Of a stretch of DNA of 64,000 nt, positions 43,441-56,310 are shown piece after piece. The stretch lies in the NCBI GenBank assembly GCA_963989245.1, contig OZ022351.1, forward strand, positions 18,889,935 to 18,953,934, given 5' to 3'. Within the stretch, counting starts at the first letter, position 1. Every line of letters begins with the position of its first letter. The position numbers and the translations under genes are program-made. The notes beneath the pieces are model-generated. The model made no database searches. It was not told the DNA's origin and saw nothing but the letters and a program-made list of their open reading frames with translations. This DNA is from Nansenia antarctica (lineage: Eukaryota; Chordata; Actinopteri; Argentiniformes; Microstomatidae).

Positions 43441-44740
43441 CCCTAATTGAAACGCTGAAACTTGCAATAAGGAGGTCATGGCTGAGGTCCAAGTGTGGCT
43501 TCATGTCACAAGAAAAATGACAACATTGCTACATAAAAAATGCATATGTTCCTATGTGCAGGGAAGCGGGGGAAATTATTTGTGCAATCTGACATGAATA
43601 AGTGTGAGTCGACCGAAAACAAAATTTCACGCAACATGGAAATGAAATGAGATATATATAAATAAACGTTATTTCGGTCGATTATTCCTCCCCTTTAACT
43701 ATATTTTATATAGTTGGAAAGCCTGATTAGTCACCTTTACAACTAGGTACAACTTGTTAGGATCATTCATTCGTGAAATGAGCAACACAGCTAAACGTGT
43801 GGGTAGCGGCCCCCAAAAAATTGCCAAAATCCCCTGCAATATTCTTCTGTTGGTATTCACTCTTGTTTATATATAATAATACAAATGTAACTTGAATTAT
43901 CTGTCTCTCTGTCCGTGTTTGTTTGTTTGTTCACTGCACATTGTAACCTACTAGTTCTTACTTACACGTTTATTTGTCAAATACACGCTCTACATGTTTC
44001 TATTCATGATGATCATTTCTGTGTTTCTGTGAATTCATGTATATAGCCTATTGCATTATTTGAAAATTGACAGCTGTAAATAGTGTCATTCAATGCACAA
44101 CGCACATCATTTCATACGACTTTGATCGACTTTATGCGGCATCGGAAACAGCAAATACATGATGACAGACATAATCAAATGTAGGCTACTGCAATTACTT
44201 GCTGCGTTGGGTATGGCATGCAACACTCAACTGGGTGACATACTGTACAGTTTATCATTCATTACTGTACATACACATATCATAATATCTTATCACTATT
44301 GCGTATGTAATTTGGGTAAACCCCCCATGGAAAGCCAGCTTCAGCTCTGACATTTGAAATCCAAAGGGATTGGGAGACATAATGTACAGTTTATAATTTT
44401 CAGAACTGTCTGTACATATGCATATTTTATGTATCACTATTGCTATATAGCCTATATATAAACACATTATGTTACAAATATCTAGCTTATTCACTGAATC
44501 TAATTCAGCACTGAAGCACATGCAGCACAGTGTGTGTGTCCCTGCGACCTCTGCTGAATTGGAGAATTGCAGCCTTGGGGACAAAAAGATGAGCCAAATA
44601 CTAGCGCAAATACACAGAAACACAGAGAAATACTGCAAAATCGCTTTACAGTATACTAGCTAGATTTTGAAAATGTAAGGATACTGGGTGGTAGAACGCA
44701 CATATCTAGGAAAAGTAATGTAAGGAGGGTCCTGAATTGT
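43441..44740. other. AT-rich spacer with a diverged tandem duplication
   Basis: No gene is seen. Segments near 44237-44307 and 44377-44447 are similar (GTACAGTTTAT, CTGTACATA, ATCACTATTGC in both), about 140 bp apart. Confidence 0.45.
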
Positions 44741-44744
44741 GATC

Positions 44745-44885
44745 GAGTGTTCATCATGCATCATGTCCAGGGGTAGCCTACATCAAGCCGCCTCACGCTA
44801 TGGAAACAGGAGAGAGACTCCTGCCCTATGGGCCATTAGGCTCCAGAACCATCGTTTCTCAAGGCTGCTTACTTACTGATTTAGC
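44745..44885 (+). mobile_element. Dispersed repeat, copy 2 (LINE-like)
   Basis: Reverse-complement partner of 39080-39218 with about 85-90 percent identity by eye. Confidence 0.65.
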
Positions 44886-45017
44886 CCTTTTTGGGCGGAA
44901 GTGTTTTTTTAGGGCGAGGCACCGTATTCTGTCATTTTTGTGGACATCAAAAATGGCTTCTCCCATGCTTCTCAGTGAGGTGATTTTTGTGATTTCTTCC
45001 AGCCAATCAACAAATAT

Positions 45018-47503
45018 CATGCCCTGTCACAGACAGTGAGTGACAGTGAGACATCAGGGGGAACTGTTTTTCAGGAAGGGGAAAATTCGCATTTTTGCTC
45101 CTACCTTCTCCCACACAAAAGTTAATAACTTTGAAAATAACCATGGTAAGTTGATGAAACTCACATAATATACGTTTGAATGATGATGCTAAATGGTGAG
45201 ATAGGTGTTGTTTGCACAGGATTAGTGAAATCAGTGAAATGTTTGGCATGATAAATGGTGATCCCATATACGATCATATGCCCCTGTGTGGTAAAACTAG
45301 TGCAAGTGACTGTGTCCTTTTACAGGCATACACCTGAAGCATCTAGTAAGCCATACTTCTTTTTTTTCTTATTTACAAATAGCGCATTAAGGTAGGACAA
45401 TAGTGCATTGGATGTTGCCACATGTTTGTATAACATTATACAGTGATCCAGTGAGAAATGTAACCCAGTTGGAGAACATTTCAAGCTATAAATGGTGAAA
45501 AAATAAATGGTCAGTTTTATGACCTTGGTGACATGACACTGTTAGTGCTGAAATAATGAGTTGACTAATCAGTTAGTCAAAAACAGAGAAGCTACACAAA
45601 TCTGGGTATATTGGTGTTTATTTTAACTGTGAATCTTATTACTGCTGAAATTGATTTAGTAATTCAATATTTGTGATTTATTTCGTTTTTTTCTGATTTA
45701 ATTATTAGAAAAAATAAGTAATAAGTCATTCTAATGCTATTTTTCACTTCTTATTATATATTTACAATTTATGTCAATATTCTTTGTTTTCAGTAGATCT
45801 ACACTTCACTGTTACTGTTTTCCTTCACAAATAATTCAAAATGGGCTTGATATTCTCTCTTTTGTACTCTCTTTTGCAGCTGTCTACTTTTGCAGCTGTC
45901 TACTCTTCTAATTTGTACGGAGAGAAACAGAGTGTTGTTGTGCCAGCCCACCCCGCCATCAGTGACGATGAGGGCTCCGAGGTGGAAGACGATGATGTGG
46001 CAGACCTCGACTTCATCCCACCCACCCACAACCTGGACACTCCAGGCCCGAGTGACATGGGCCCCTCTGCCAAGAGGAAGTGCGTGTGTTCTGCATTGGA
46101 GGTGCTTGAGGACGAGGACGACAATTATGACGAGGATGAAGACCAAACAGCACCACAGGCCAAGAGGCCCACCAAGCAGAGGAAGCCAGCAACCAGACCA
46201 ACCACTTGGAAGAAGGTTGACCTGAACAACCCAGCCCTGCCTGAGTACCAGCACTCTCCCCCTGACATGGTTGACACTCCATTCCAGTACTTCAGCAGGT
46301 ACTTCAGCCCCCAAGTCATCGAACACATAACGTACCAGACCAATTTATATGCAACCCAGATGGATGTCAACACAACCTTCACCACCAATGAAGACCAGGT
46401 GATGACTTTTGTGGCTATCCTGATCTACATGGGGATTTCTGTGCTGCCCTCCCATGATGACTACTGGGCAATGGACACCAGGGTCCCTCAAGTTGCAAAC
46501 CTCATGTCATCTAAGAGGTTCAAGCTGATGAAGAGGCTTGTCCACTTCAACGACAACACTCAGATCCCTGGCACTATCGACCGATTCTTCAAGATCCGGC
46601 CACTGTTCAGTTTCCTGAATACCGCCTTCAAGAGTGAGCCACAGACCCCCATGTCCACAGTCTACCGGTACTGCAGTGACACCAAGAAGAAGGAGCAAAT
46701 GAGCTGCCCTGCTGTCATCAAAAGCTACAATGTCAACATGGGGGGTATTGACAAGAGTGACATGCTGGTCCACCTCTACCGTACCCCCCTGAAATCCAAG
46801 AGGTGGTACATGCGGCTGTTTGCATATGCAATTGATGTCAGCCTCACAAATGCCTGGCTCATGTACAGGCGGGACTGCAAGGCTCTTGCTGTGGATGGCC
46901 TGCCACTAAAGCACTTCAGGATCCAGGTGTTCAAGGATGCCAGCAGCGAGAAACCAGTCACGTCTCGCCCCCGAAGGAGCGCAGCAAGCAGCCCCAGCCT
47001 CATCGCTGCTGAGCCTGTCCCTAAGCCTGTCCATGGACACCGCAGCCACACCCCAGCCAATTCAGTGCGGTTTGACAAGTCCCTGTTCCATGCCCCTGTC
47101 TACACCAACCGCCAGACTTGCAAGAACTGCAGCAAGAAGGGGAATATCTTGAGGTCAAACCTGGCCTGCTTGGTCTGCAAGGTCCACCTGTGCCTCAATT
47201 CTGGCCGCAACTGCTTCATCCAGTACCATGAAGCAGTCGCCTAAGTGTTAAAATAACATTGTGTTAAAATAACCCTGGAGAAAGCTCCATAGCTCTCCAT
47301 ACTTGGATACTTGGAGTTGTAGGACTCTGAATGGATGAAAAAGAGATGGAGGAGCAATGGAGAAATGTCAAGATTTTTTTTTAAAATAAAGTTTAAGTTG
47401 ACAAAGTTTAAGTTTATATGTGTTTTTCTTATTTTTTGATATATACAATTCATAGATACAATTTTACCCGCGATGGGCAAGGAACCATATGTGACAGGGC
47501 ATG
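45018..47503 (+). mobile_element. Candidate piggyBac-like element carrying the open frame
   Basis: CATGCCCTGTCACA at 45018-45031 is inverted at 47490-47503, and TTAA follows at 47505-47508, as expected for piggyBac insertions. The left flank is AATAT rather than TTAA, so the left end is uncertain. The transposase-like frame lies inside. Confidence 0.55.
45841..47244 (+). CDS. piggyBac transposase-like protein lacking most of the catalytic core
   Basis: An uninterrupted 467-codon frame. The first ~25 residues are atypical (an AG acceptor-like site lies near 45900), so the true start may be later. An acidic N-terminus (DDEGSEVEDDDVADLDFIPP) is followed by the piggyBac N-terminal domain (FQYFSRYFSP ... 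MGISVLPSHDDYW ... FKLMKRLVHFND, ~145-245). The text then jumps from RPLFSFLNTAFK directly to KKKEQMSCPAVIKSYNVNMG and GIDKSDM. Roughly 150-200 residues holding the first two catalytic Asp are missing, while the third (GIDKSD) is present. The C-terminus keeps a Cys-rich finger (CKNCSKKGNIL ... CLVCKVHLC). It cannot transpose by itself. It is either an internally deleted element with its frame kept by chance or a candidate DNA-binding derivative. Confidence 0.8.
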   Translation: MGLIFSLLYSLLQLSTFAAVYSSNLYGEKQSVVVPAHPAISDDEGSEVEDDDVADLDFIPPTHNLDTPGPSDMGPSAKRKCVCSALEVLEDEDDNYDEDEDQTAPQAKRPTKQRKPATRPTTWKKVDLNNPALPEYQHSPPDMVDTPFQYFSRYFSPQVIEHITYQTNLYATQMDVNTTFTTNEDQVMTFVAILIYMGISVLPSHDDYWAMDTRVPQVANLMSSKRFKLMKRLVHFNDNTQIPGTIDRFFKIRPLFSFLNTAFKSEPQTPMSTVYRYCSDTKKKEQMSCPAVIKSYNVNMGGIDKSDMLVHLYRTPLKSKRWYMRLFAYAIDVSLTNAWLMYRRDCKALAVDGLPLKHFRIQVFKDASSEKPVTSRPRRSAASSPSLIAAEPVPKPVHGHRSHTPANSVRFDKSLFHAPVYTNRQTCKNCSKKGNILRSNLACLVCKVHLCLNSGRNCFIQYHEAVA

Positions 47504-48240
47504 GTTAAAAAGTCCTCAACTAGGGCAAAATCTTTTTTCTGTTTTTTCCAGATTATGAAAGGGTAGATTGTAAGCTTTAAAATGATGTGTCATACATTGA
47601 AATCTGAAACAAGTTGAAGAAGTCATGGATAGTTTAATGGTGATACCCCCTGAACCACCGTACTGAGATATCTAGCCTCAAACTTCTTCAGAGACGTTTT
47701 TCACAGAGGTAATGAGTGGGAACAATAGCTGGTTAACTCCACCCTAATCACTCCCTCAAGACAACCACACCTCAAGACAACCACTCCCCCATTACACTAC
47801 CTGTCATTATCTACCTGTCATCTGTCAGTGGGGTTGTCAGCTAACCCTCAGGAAGCAAAATTGCAGGGCTGACACGTTTAAATAGCTAAATAATAATAAT
47901 AATAATAATAATAATTCAAGATTCATGATTCATCATCATTTTATTGCCATGTGTGCCAAAAGTTTATTACGTCCCATTACAAGTACAAGAGAGTAAAATT
48001 CATGGCAATGGAAAAAATTCGGCAAGATACAATTGAGCAATACAATAATAGAATGGTCAAAAATTATAATGTTGTGTCTGTGTGCATGCATTTATCATTA
48101 TAGTCCATAAAGCATCTAGTGGGACTTCGGTGTAGTTCCTTCCCATCCCATCTGGGCATCAAAGCTGTAATAAAAAAAGAAGACAGTACATTTAAAATGA
48201 TTGCCCACTGTTACCAACACCACTTTTACAAAATAGCCTA
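47245..48240. other. Spacer with LINE-like 3' tail
   Basis: After a short (AAT)n run (47889-47915), the block 47925-48010 (TTATTGCCATGTGTGCCAAA) resembles the 3' end of a fish LINE. No gene is seen. Confidence 0.5.
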
Positions 48241-48433
48241 CTACGGTACTATCTTAATAAAATAGAATTGCATACAACGACAATGACAAATACCTGTATA
48301 TATGTTTTTTTCCTCTTAATGTCGCATTTTTTGACTGATGCGACTTATACTCCGGAGCGACTTATAGTCCGGAAAATACGGTACTATCTTAATAAAATAG
48401 AATTGCATACAACGACAATGACAAATACCTGAA
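48241..48433. repeat. 55-bp direct duplication flanking an 82-bp insert
   Basis: ACGGTACTATCTTAATAAAA onward to CAAATACCTG occurs at 48243-48297 and again at 48379-48431. Between them lies an insert with GCGACTTATACTCCGGAGCG, a motif recurring in fish interspersed repeats. Confidence 0.85.
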
Positions 48434-48917
48434 GTGCTGGTGACTCTCATCAAGGTGTCATCTCTCAGAACCTCTCACCTCCTCATTCTGTAACACAGAT
48501 GTCAGGTCAGAGGTGTGGACACACTGCTACTGTAGGTTTTCCATAGACTCAGTGTACTGTACTTGTACTGAAGACATTTCAATTCACAGTATTATTCTAC
48601 AGCAAATCTACATATCAATGAATTAATCATTATTTTTGATTCCACATAACATTATCGTTCATTACAAAAGCATTTACTTTTTCTATAATCTATTACATCT
48701 CTAACAAAGCTAGCTAGCTAGCTAACAAGCTAACACTTGTTTGGCTAGCTGGTACACACACACAAACACACTAAAATGGTGCATGAAACATATTACACTA
48801 TGTTGCATGTTTAGTAGGTCTGCAACAAATGTATTTATTCATTATGTTTTATCTTTGACAACCTATTTCTTCCTCCCACCATCTCCTATTAGTGATGGTG
48901 GGAGGTGGTCTGATAAC

Positions 48918-49301
48918 TAGGGATGTCCCGATCCCACTTTTTCACTACCGATACCGATACCGATACCTGGGCTTCGGGTATCGGCGATACCGATACCGAT
49001 CCGATATTTGTATAAATGTTTTGACCCCTGAAATTTTTTTTTTTTTTTTTTTTTTTCCTAACACCAGGGGAGCCACCCCTCCTAAATTTCGTTGTTTGGT
49101 ACCTGTACTGTAGCAATGACAATAAAGACCATTCATTCATTCATTCATTCAAATACCTCCCCAGTATATAGTCCACACCAACAACAGTTAAATTAAAGAC
49201 TGCCAGCCTTTATTAAAGCAACAAAAATAGTACTCTGCAGTACTCAGTGACCACCTCTCTTAAAACGACATGGACTTTGCTTTTGTTAATTTTCACAAAC
49301 A

Positions 49302-49374
<73 letters not shown>

Positions 49375-50147
49375 TCAACTTCGCCTTACAAACTGGACCA
49401 GAAACAGTCAAAAACATCAAACGTTTTAGCTTTCGCTGCTATTGTTGTTATTGTTCTTTATTCCACTTAGCCAGGTTGAAAGAAAGGACACAGCTAACGT
49501 ATGTAGTGAGCCTTAGCTGCCTTCCTTCAGGCTCGTTCCTCTGTTGTCTCTGCTGTGATCTGGTGGGACCAGACCGCCTGTCTGTCTGTGACCCTGCATG
49601 GTGTTTTGGCTAGCCGCTAGGAGAAGCTAGCTGACATTAAGCTAGCCCCCCCTTCGGTATCTCTAACAAAAGATTACGACATAAATGATGTTCTAACTAA
49701 CCAGATTATTTTGGTTCCGTATACTTCTATTGAATAAGTAGCTTAGCGAACCTTATAACGGTTAAGAAACGGTTAAAATACTCACGTATATCGGTAGCGG
49801 CCACGGGTAGCCAGCGGCTTGGGCTCCGACCGGTGACTTCAGTTTGAGTTCGAGCCTCTCACTCATTCTACAACCACTTTTTCTCTATGGTTCTCTATGG
49901 TGAAAGCTAAAGTTTAGCTAACAGTTAGCCTAGCCTGGGGGTTAGCGAGGAGAGCTACAAAGTGTAACACAAAACGTAATACGGCACATGTCGTAAAGCC
50001 CAAACTGTCGTAAACACAGACGTAACACAGACGCGGATCGGGCACGCGGATCGGAGCCTTTTTTTTTTCTGGTCCGATCTCCGATCCAGCATTCAGGACC
50101 AATATCGGGTCGATATCCGATCTCAGTATCGGATCGGGACATCCCTA
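48918..50147 (-). mobile_element. Internally deleted hAT derivative of the 54374 family
   Basis: Ends TAGGGATGTCCCGATCC and its complement at 50131-50147; exact duplication CTGATAAC at 48910-48917 and 50148-50155. Both terminal regions match those of 54374-57511 in inverted orientation. A ~35-bp piece at 49259-49295 (AAAACGACATGGACTTTGCT) is the complement of transposase coding DNA at 55239-55275. 1230 bp, no frame of its own; contains (TG)n 49306-49373. Confidence 0.93.
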
Positions 50148-51235
50148 CTGATAACTGATGCTAACAACGGGGCTGATGCTACCTTACTCACAAAACAACA
50201 AATAACTGTTTGGCTATCCTAAGTAAACAACACAAAATCCTAGTATACAACACATGTAACTCACTAAAACTTACCCAAGAACACAGCAGAAGGTCTGTCT
50301 GCAGACGACTGTCCCAAGAATAGTGAACTGATGTGGAGATCAATGTCTGAAATTCCGTTGTCATCGTCAGATTCGGAGTTCCCGTTCAGAGTTCCCATTA
50401 TGTATAGTCCAATATGAAGGAGTTCATTAATTGCCCACGGTGGATATTTCTGCCTGCTTTTGAAATTCTGTTGATAGCATTTAGCTTCAGCATCCATCTT
50501 GTAAACTTGTAAACAGATCCACATCGCACATGGCTCCTTACATACAGCTGGGGTGGGCGTGGCTACACACACAGCCACACGAAAACGAAGAATACCCCCC
50601 TCCCGACTTTGCTAGCTAAATGTAGGTATTTAGTGAATGTAAAACTGTTGGATATGATATCGAGTGGGTTCTTCATCGCTTCGTTTGTCGTCCTATGCCA
50701 AAAACTGGAAAACAATTTTTTTCACAACAAGACTTGTTTGGCTCGATTGCGAGGTTTCAAAATGGCCGAGATGGGGACCTATTAATCAGACGCTGTCACA
50801 TATGGTAACTTCTTTGCCCTTGATTTGCAACATAAAAATGAAAAAAATTATAAAAGTCAAACTCAAAAAATAACTCTGGTAGCCACCAATAACACTCTAG
50901 GGGTGACATTTTAAATGCCCAAGTATTTCAATGAATACTATAAAGGGTTAATATGGTGTAAGAAAGTCAACATTCAGTCCAGTGTGTATTCAGAATCAGA
51001 ATTCTGAAATCATCAGAATCAGTACAATTCTTTGGCTTAGGTTCTTCAACATTGGCATTACAGCATGATACAAAATCACAATAATAGAATATAGTAAAAT
51101 ATGTCTAGTAATGATAAAGTAGGATAAAGTCATGGTAGTCGTACTACAGCGGGACCAGTTGTACTGCAGTAGAATCAGTAGTGCAAAATGTACAGGGTGC
51201 AATATGATGAAATGCAATATGATACAATATTGTGT
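50148..51235. other. Spacer without recognised gene
   Basis: AT-rich sequence; nothing supported. GTGACATTTTAAATGCCC near 50904 and ACTATAAAGGGTTAATA near 50937 could be a piggyBac-type terminus (TTAA), but no partner was found. Confidence 0.4.
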
Positions 51236-51239
51236 GCAG

Positions 51240-52590
51240 GAAGTCATATAATATCATATTCTTTTTGTGGTTTTGTTGAGTGTGTGGATGGTTTGGGGGA
51301 GACAGTCTTTTTTTGCCAGGGCATTTACCCAGGAGCCTGATTGCTTAAGGGAAATAGCTGTTTGACATCCTCTAGGTTTTAACCCCAAGGCTCTGGTACC
51401 GTTTCCCCAACTCGGTAGCTTGAACAGTTTCTGATTGGAGTGGCTGGGGTCCCTAATGATTCTGAGGCGCTTTCTGACACACCAGTCACTGTAGGTGTCC
51501 TGAATGGAGGGACGCTCATACCCACTGATCTTCTTGGCTGTTAGTCCTACCCTTTGCAGCGCTTTGCGGTTTTGGGGAGTGCAGTTTCCGTACCAGGCAG
51601 TGATACACCCTGTCAGGATGTTCTCGGTTGTGCCTCTGAAGAAGGTTAGGGTTAGACGGCCCCTTGTATCTTAGGCCCTAAGCCGAACTTTTTCAGCCGT
51701 CTGAGATGGAAGAGGCAACGACAAAACAGTCCTGAAGAATGGCATCTGATTCGTCAGACCAGCATCGACTCGTTCGCATGATTGGTAGAGACGTTTTCAG
51801 CTTGTGCTTGTCGACAGGCACAAGTGGGATAGTAGAGCGATCTGATTTGCCGAACGGTGGGCGGAAGAGGCGTTTGTAGGCTTCCCGGAACTGCGTATAT
51901 GCATGGTCCAAACAGCTAGTTCCCTCTGTGTTTACATTTATGTGTTGAAAGAATTTGGGCAATAACTTTTTCAGTAACGCTCAGTTGAAGTCTCCGACCA
52001 CTATTAGAGCTGCCTCTGGGTGACTGTTCTCTATGTTGCTGATAGTTCCATACAGTTCCTAGAGTGCGACGTTCATGTCGGCTTGTGGTGGTATATAAAT
52101 CGCTATGCACACAACGGCGATGAATTATCTTGGTAGCCAGTATGGCCGGCATAGCGGTGCTAGGTATTGTGTGCATGCGTGCATGTGTGCTTGCCTGAGA
52201 TTATGAATCCATATTCTTGACTGATCTTTCCACTCCGACAGTCCTTTGGGAGGCAGGGTGGACAATAAGTCTGTCGTATCGCCGGAATGCTATGTCCCCA
52301 CACTCGCGTGCTGCCCTCATGGCTGGTAAGAGCTCTTTACGCTTTTGTCGCACAGCATCCGAATAGTTCTCGTTGATGTACACATTCGTTCCTTTTAAAT
52401 CCATTGCTATCTCCATAAGCCTAACTTTGTCTTTAAATTTGAGAAATGTTGTGACAATCTGCCTGGTTGTCTCTCCAGTTGGGGATTTTGCGCTTGTCAG
52501 AAAGGAGCTTCTGGACTTTAGCATCCAACTCAACTCAGCTCTCATTATTAGACTCCTGGATCCCGTCAATCACAATGTTGTTTCGTTGTG
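51240..52590 (-). mobile_element. LINE remnant: ORF1, endonuclease and C-terminus, reverse transcriptase deleted
   Basis: In transcript order on the minus strand: an ORF1-like piece (52569-52201) with DLKGTNVYINENYSDAVRQK then RKELLPAMRAARECGD; endonuclease text near 51962-51693 (MPKFFQHINVNTEGTSCLDH then A-Y-T); and below 51660 a C-terminal block (TGCITAWYGNCTPQNRKALQ, then RPSIQDTYS, RIIRDPSHSNQKLF). The reverse transcriptase that should lie between the last two is missing. Frames are broken. Confidence 0.8.
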
Positions 52591-52867
52591 ACTGGCCCTA
52601 CAGTCAGAAAGCTTCAAGTAAGATTGCCTTTCCTTAGGGGTTTAGCTCATCCACATCATTTTGGGTGTAGTGAAGGCTTTCGCGCAGTCCACTTATTTCT
52701 TCTGCGAATTCGTCATGTCTCTTGTTGTTTGCATTTTCAGCTGTTCCATCAGCTCACAAACCTGTGTTGTAGTCATATAGTCCTCGTCTCCGCTTCACTT
52801 TTGGCGGTTCACCGTTATTAGGTCATCAGGTGTAAAAAGTTTAATGAAAAAACAATAGGACAAAATA

Positions 52868-53830
52868 CAGTCATGACCAAAAATATTGGCACCCACACTT
52901 CTGTCAGATAATGCATCACGTCTCCCAGAAAATTGTTGCAATTACAAATTGGGTGCCTTCTCCAAACTGGTGTTTGAGATTGCTCCACAGGAGTTCTATG
53001 GGAGATAGATAGTTAGATCTGCACCCATTGCTGAACACTTCAGTGCTTTGTCCAGCGCTTTGCACCATTTCTGGGTGCTTTTTGAAGTATGCTTTGGGTC
53101 ATTGTCCTGCTGGAAGACCCATGACCTCTGACGGAGACCCAGCTTTCTGACACTGGGCCCTACATTGCGCCCCAAAATACTTTGGTAGTCTTCAGATTTC
53201 ATGATGCCATGCACACAGTCAAGGCATCCAGTGCCAGAAGCAGCAAAGCAACCCCAAAACATCTGTGAACCTCCACCATGTTTTACTGTAGGGACCGTGT
53301 TCTTTTCTTTTTCTTTTTCTGTAAACAATACAAAGATGTGCTTCACCAAAAAGCTGTTTTGGTCTCATCTGTCCACAGGATGGTCTCCCAGAATGATGTT
53401 GGCTTCCCCAGGTCATTTTTGGCAAATTCCAGTCTGGCTTTTTTTTTTATGTCTCTGTGTCAGCAGTGGGGTCCTCCTGGGACCCATTTCATTCAGATGC
53501 CGATGGATAGTGCGAGCTGACACTGTTGTACCCTGTGCCTGCAGGTCAGCTTGAATTTGTTTGGAAGTTGATCATGGTTTTTTATCCACCATTCAAACAA
53601 TCCTTTGTTGCAATCTTTCATAAATGTTTCTCTTCCGTCCACGTCCGGGGAGGTTAGCGACAGTGCCGTGGGCTGTGAACGTCTTGATGATGTTGTGCAC
53701 AGTGGACACAGGAACATTAAGATCTCTGGAGATGGACATGTAGCCTTGAGATTGTCCATGCTTTTCCACAATTTTGGTTCTCAAATCCTCAGACAATTAT
53801 TTGCTCTTATTTCATTTCTCCATGCTCAGT
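52868..53830 (-). mobile_element. Tc1-like remnant (family C)
   Basis: One end reads AGTCATGACCAAAAATATTGGCAC. The minus strand carries the N-terminal helix-turn-helix (MSEDLRTKIVEKHGQSQGYM, then SISRDLNVPVSTVHNIIKTF) and later TVKHGGGSQMFWGCFAASGT and VFQQDNDPKHTSKSTQKW. Stops and frameshifts break it and the second terminal repeat is not seen. Confidence 0.85.
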
Positions 53831-55701
53831 GTGGTACACACACACACACAACACAAATATTTAGTCAACTTTTCTCCATTTTAACTGGTTGAATTGTGTA
53901 AAGTGACTCTGGAAGAAGTGAACAATATTATTATCTATCAAAAATTAGAAACCACCTGGTATTGACAACCTGGATGGAAAGCTATTGAGGATGGTAGTGG
54001 AGCATATTGCCACTCCCATATGCCACACCTTCAGTCTTAGTCTTGACTGTAATATGTGCCCACAAACCTGGAAAGAGGCTCAGGTCATCCCATTACCAAA
54101 AATGCAAGTGCTGCCTTTTCTGGCTCTAACAGCAGACCAATCAGCTTGTTGCCTGTTACAAGCAATTTTTTACATTTTATTTGGCCAGATACAATGCTAT
54201 TTCTCTATTAACAAGCAACTACCAGCAGGCTTATAGGAAAGGGCACTCAACCTGCACATTGCTCACTCAAATGACAGATGATTGGCTAAAAGATACTGAT
54301 CACCAGAATATTGTAGGAGCAGTTCGACTAGACTTCAGTGTTGCCTTTGATGTTAATGATCATAACTTGCTATTAGGGATGTCCCGATCCGATACTGAGA
54401 TCGGATATCGACCCGATATTGGTCCTGAATGCTGGATCGGAGATCGGACCAGAAAAAAAAAAGGCTCCGATCCGCGTGCCCGATCCGCGTGCCCGTTCCG
54501 GCGTGTCGCTCAAGTGACGACAACAGTAGTCGCCAGTGGTCACGTGCATGACAGTTGGCTAGTAGCTTTGTGAGAGTCATGTCAGCAGTGTGGGAATACT
54601 TCAGTCTTAAAGACGAAAAAAGTCCATCAGCGGAATGCAAGATTTGCAAAATAACAGTTTCGAGGGGCGGCAGCGATGCTAATCGGTATAACACCACTAA
54701 TGTAATTAAACATTTAAAAAAACACCATGTGGAACAGCACCAGGCCTACCTGCAAGCGTCTGCTACAAAGAAAAAGCCCCTGAAACAGCAGACATTGCTA
54801 CAGTCAATGCAGAGGCGAGAGAAACTCCCCCCAGACAGCAAAATTGCAAAAGCAATAACGGAGAAATTGGTTCGGTTTATTGTGCTCGACGACCAACCAC
54901 TTTCGGTGGTAGAGAATGTGGGGTTTCGGAGTTTAATTGAACACCTAGAGCCGCGTTATACTTTGCCCAGTCGGCATTATATAACCGAAAATGCCATCCC
55001 GAAAATGCACAATGAAGTGTGTGAGTTCCTCGCCAAACTATTGGAGAATGTCGATGCTATTAGCTTCACAACGGACATTTGGAGCTCAGACGTGTGTCCC
55101 ATGTCGTTGTTGAGTCTCACAGCACACTGGATAGACTCTGATTTTACTTTCAAGAAAGCGGTGCTGCATGCCCGTGAGTTCCGTGGCTCACACACTGGGG
55201 ATTCCATTAAGGCAGCCATGGAGGAGATGCTGCTCGAATGGAAAATTAACAAAAGCAAAGTCCATGTCGTTTTAAGAGACAATGCAAAAAATATGAAGAA
55301 GGGCATGGACCAACTTGGAGTGGCGAGTCTGGGATGCTTTGCGCACACTATGCAGCTTATTGTGCATGAGGGACTGTTGTCGCAGCGCAGCGTGAGTGAC
55401 GCACTGGCTAACGGGCGGAAAATGGTAGGCCATTTCAAGCACTCGCCTTTGGCATATTCACGGCTGCAGGACATACAACTAGAACTTCATATGCCGCCTA
55501 AGCGTCTGCAGCAGGACGTTCAGACTCGGTGGAACAGCACCCACTACATGATTGAAAGCCTCATCGCGCAGAAACGGTCACTCTCGGCGTATGTGGCTGA
55601 ACATGACCTGCCAGCGACGCTAACAGCAAACCAGTGGGGGCTGTTGGAGCGGACTGTCACGGTGTTGGCCCCTTTCGAGGAGATGACAAGAGAGGTGAGT
55701 G

Positions 55702-55995
55702 TAGGGATGGGACGATTATCGTTTTTATCGTTAATCGCGATAAAAACAGCCGCGATAACTTTATCGTGGAGAATTTTAATTATTTGAATAATCGTCATAA
55801 TCGTATGTTATGAATAAACTGTGTTTAACAAATGTCTGGCGCTATTTTTTCAGCCTAGTCTACATTACTTTTGCAGTCAAGTTAGCGACTGTTACTGTAA
55901 TATAATTGCAATTCCTCACATGAGCGTGCGCGAATATCCTCACAGAACTTGTCTCGCGCTATTGTTCATGACATTTTCTAATCGTCCCACCCCTA
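55702..55995. mobile_element. hAT MITE inside the transposase gene
   Basis: Ends TAGGGATGGGACGATTA and TAATCGTCCCACCCCTA; duplication GGTGAGTG at 55694-55701 and 55996-56003. 294 bp, non-coding. Confidence 0.95.
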
Positions 55996-56248
55996 GGTGA
56001 GTGCCTCATCGGCATCACTAGCTGATGTCATCCCCATCGTGTGTGTCCTGAGACGTGTCCTCAGTCGGGAAAACGACACTGACCAGGAGATTAAAACGAT
56101 GAAAAGCACCCTCCTCGACGCACTCAACAGGCGTTTTGACAACTTGGAGTCTGAACCGTTATACTCGGTTGCAACCCTGCTTGATCCACGGTACAAAGAC
56201 AGGTAAGGGAATTTCTGTTAACTTTATTTAGCCTAATCTGATTCAACG

Positions 56249-56258
56249 TTGTGTGTGT

Positions 56259-56308
<50 letters not shown>
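56249..56308. repeat. (TG)n in the hAT transposase intron
   Basis: About 60 bp of TG in the 163-bp intron. Confidence 0.93.
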
Positions 56309-56310
<2 letters not shown>

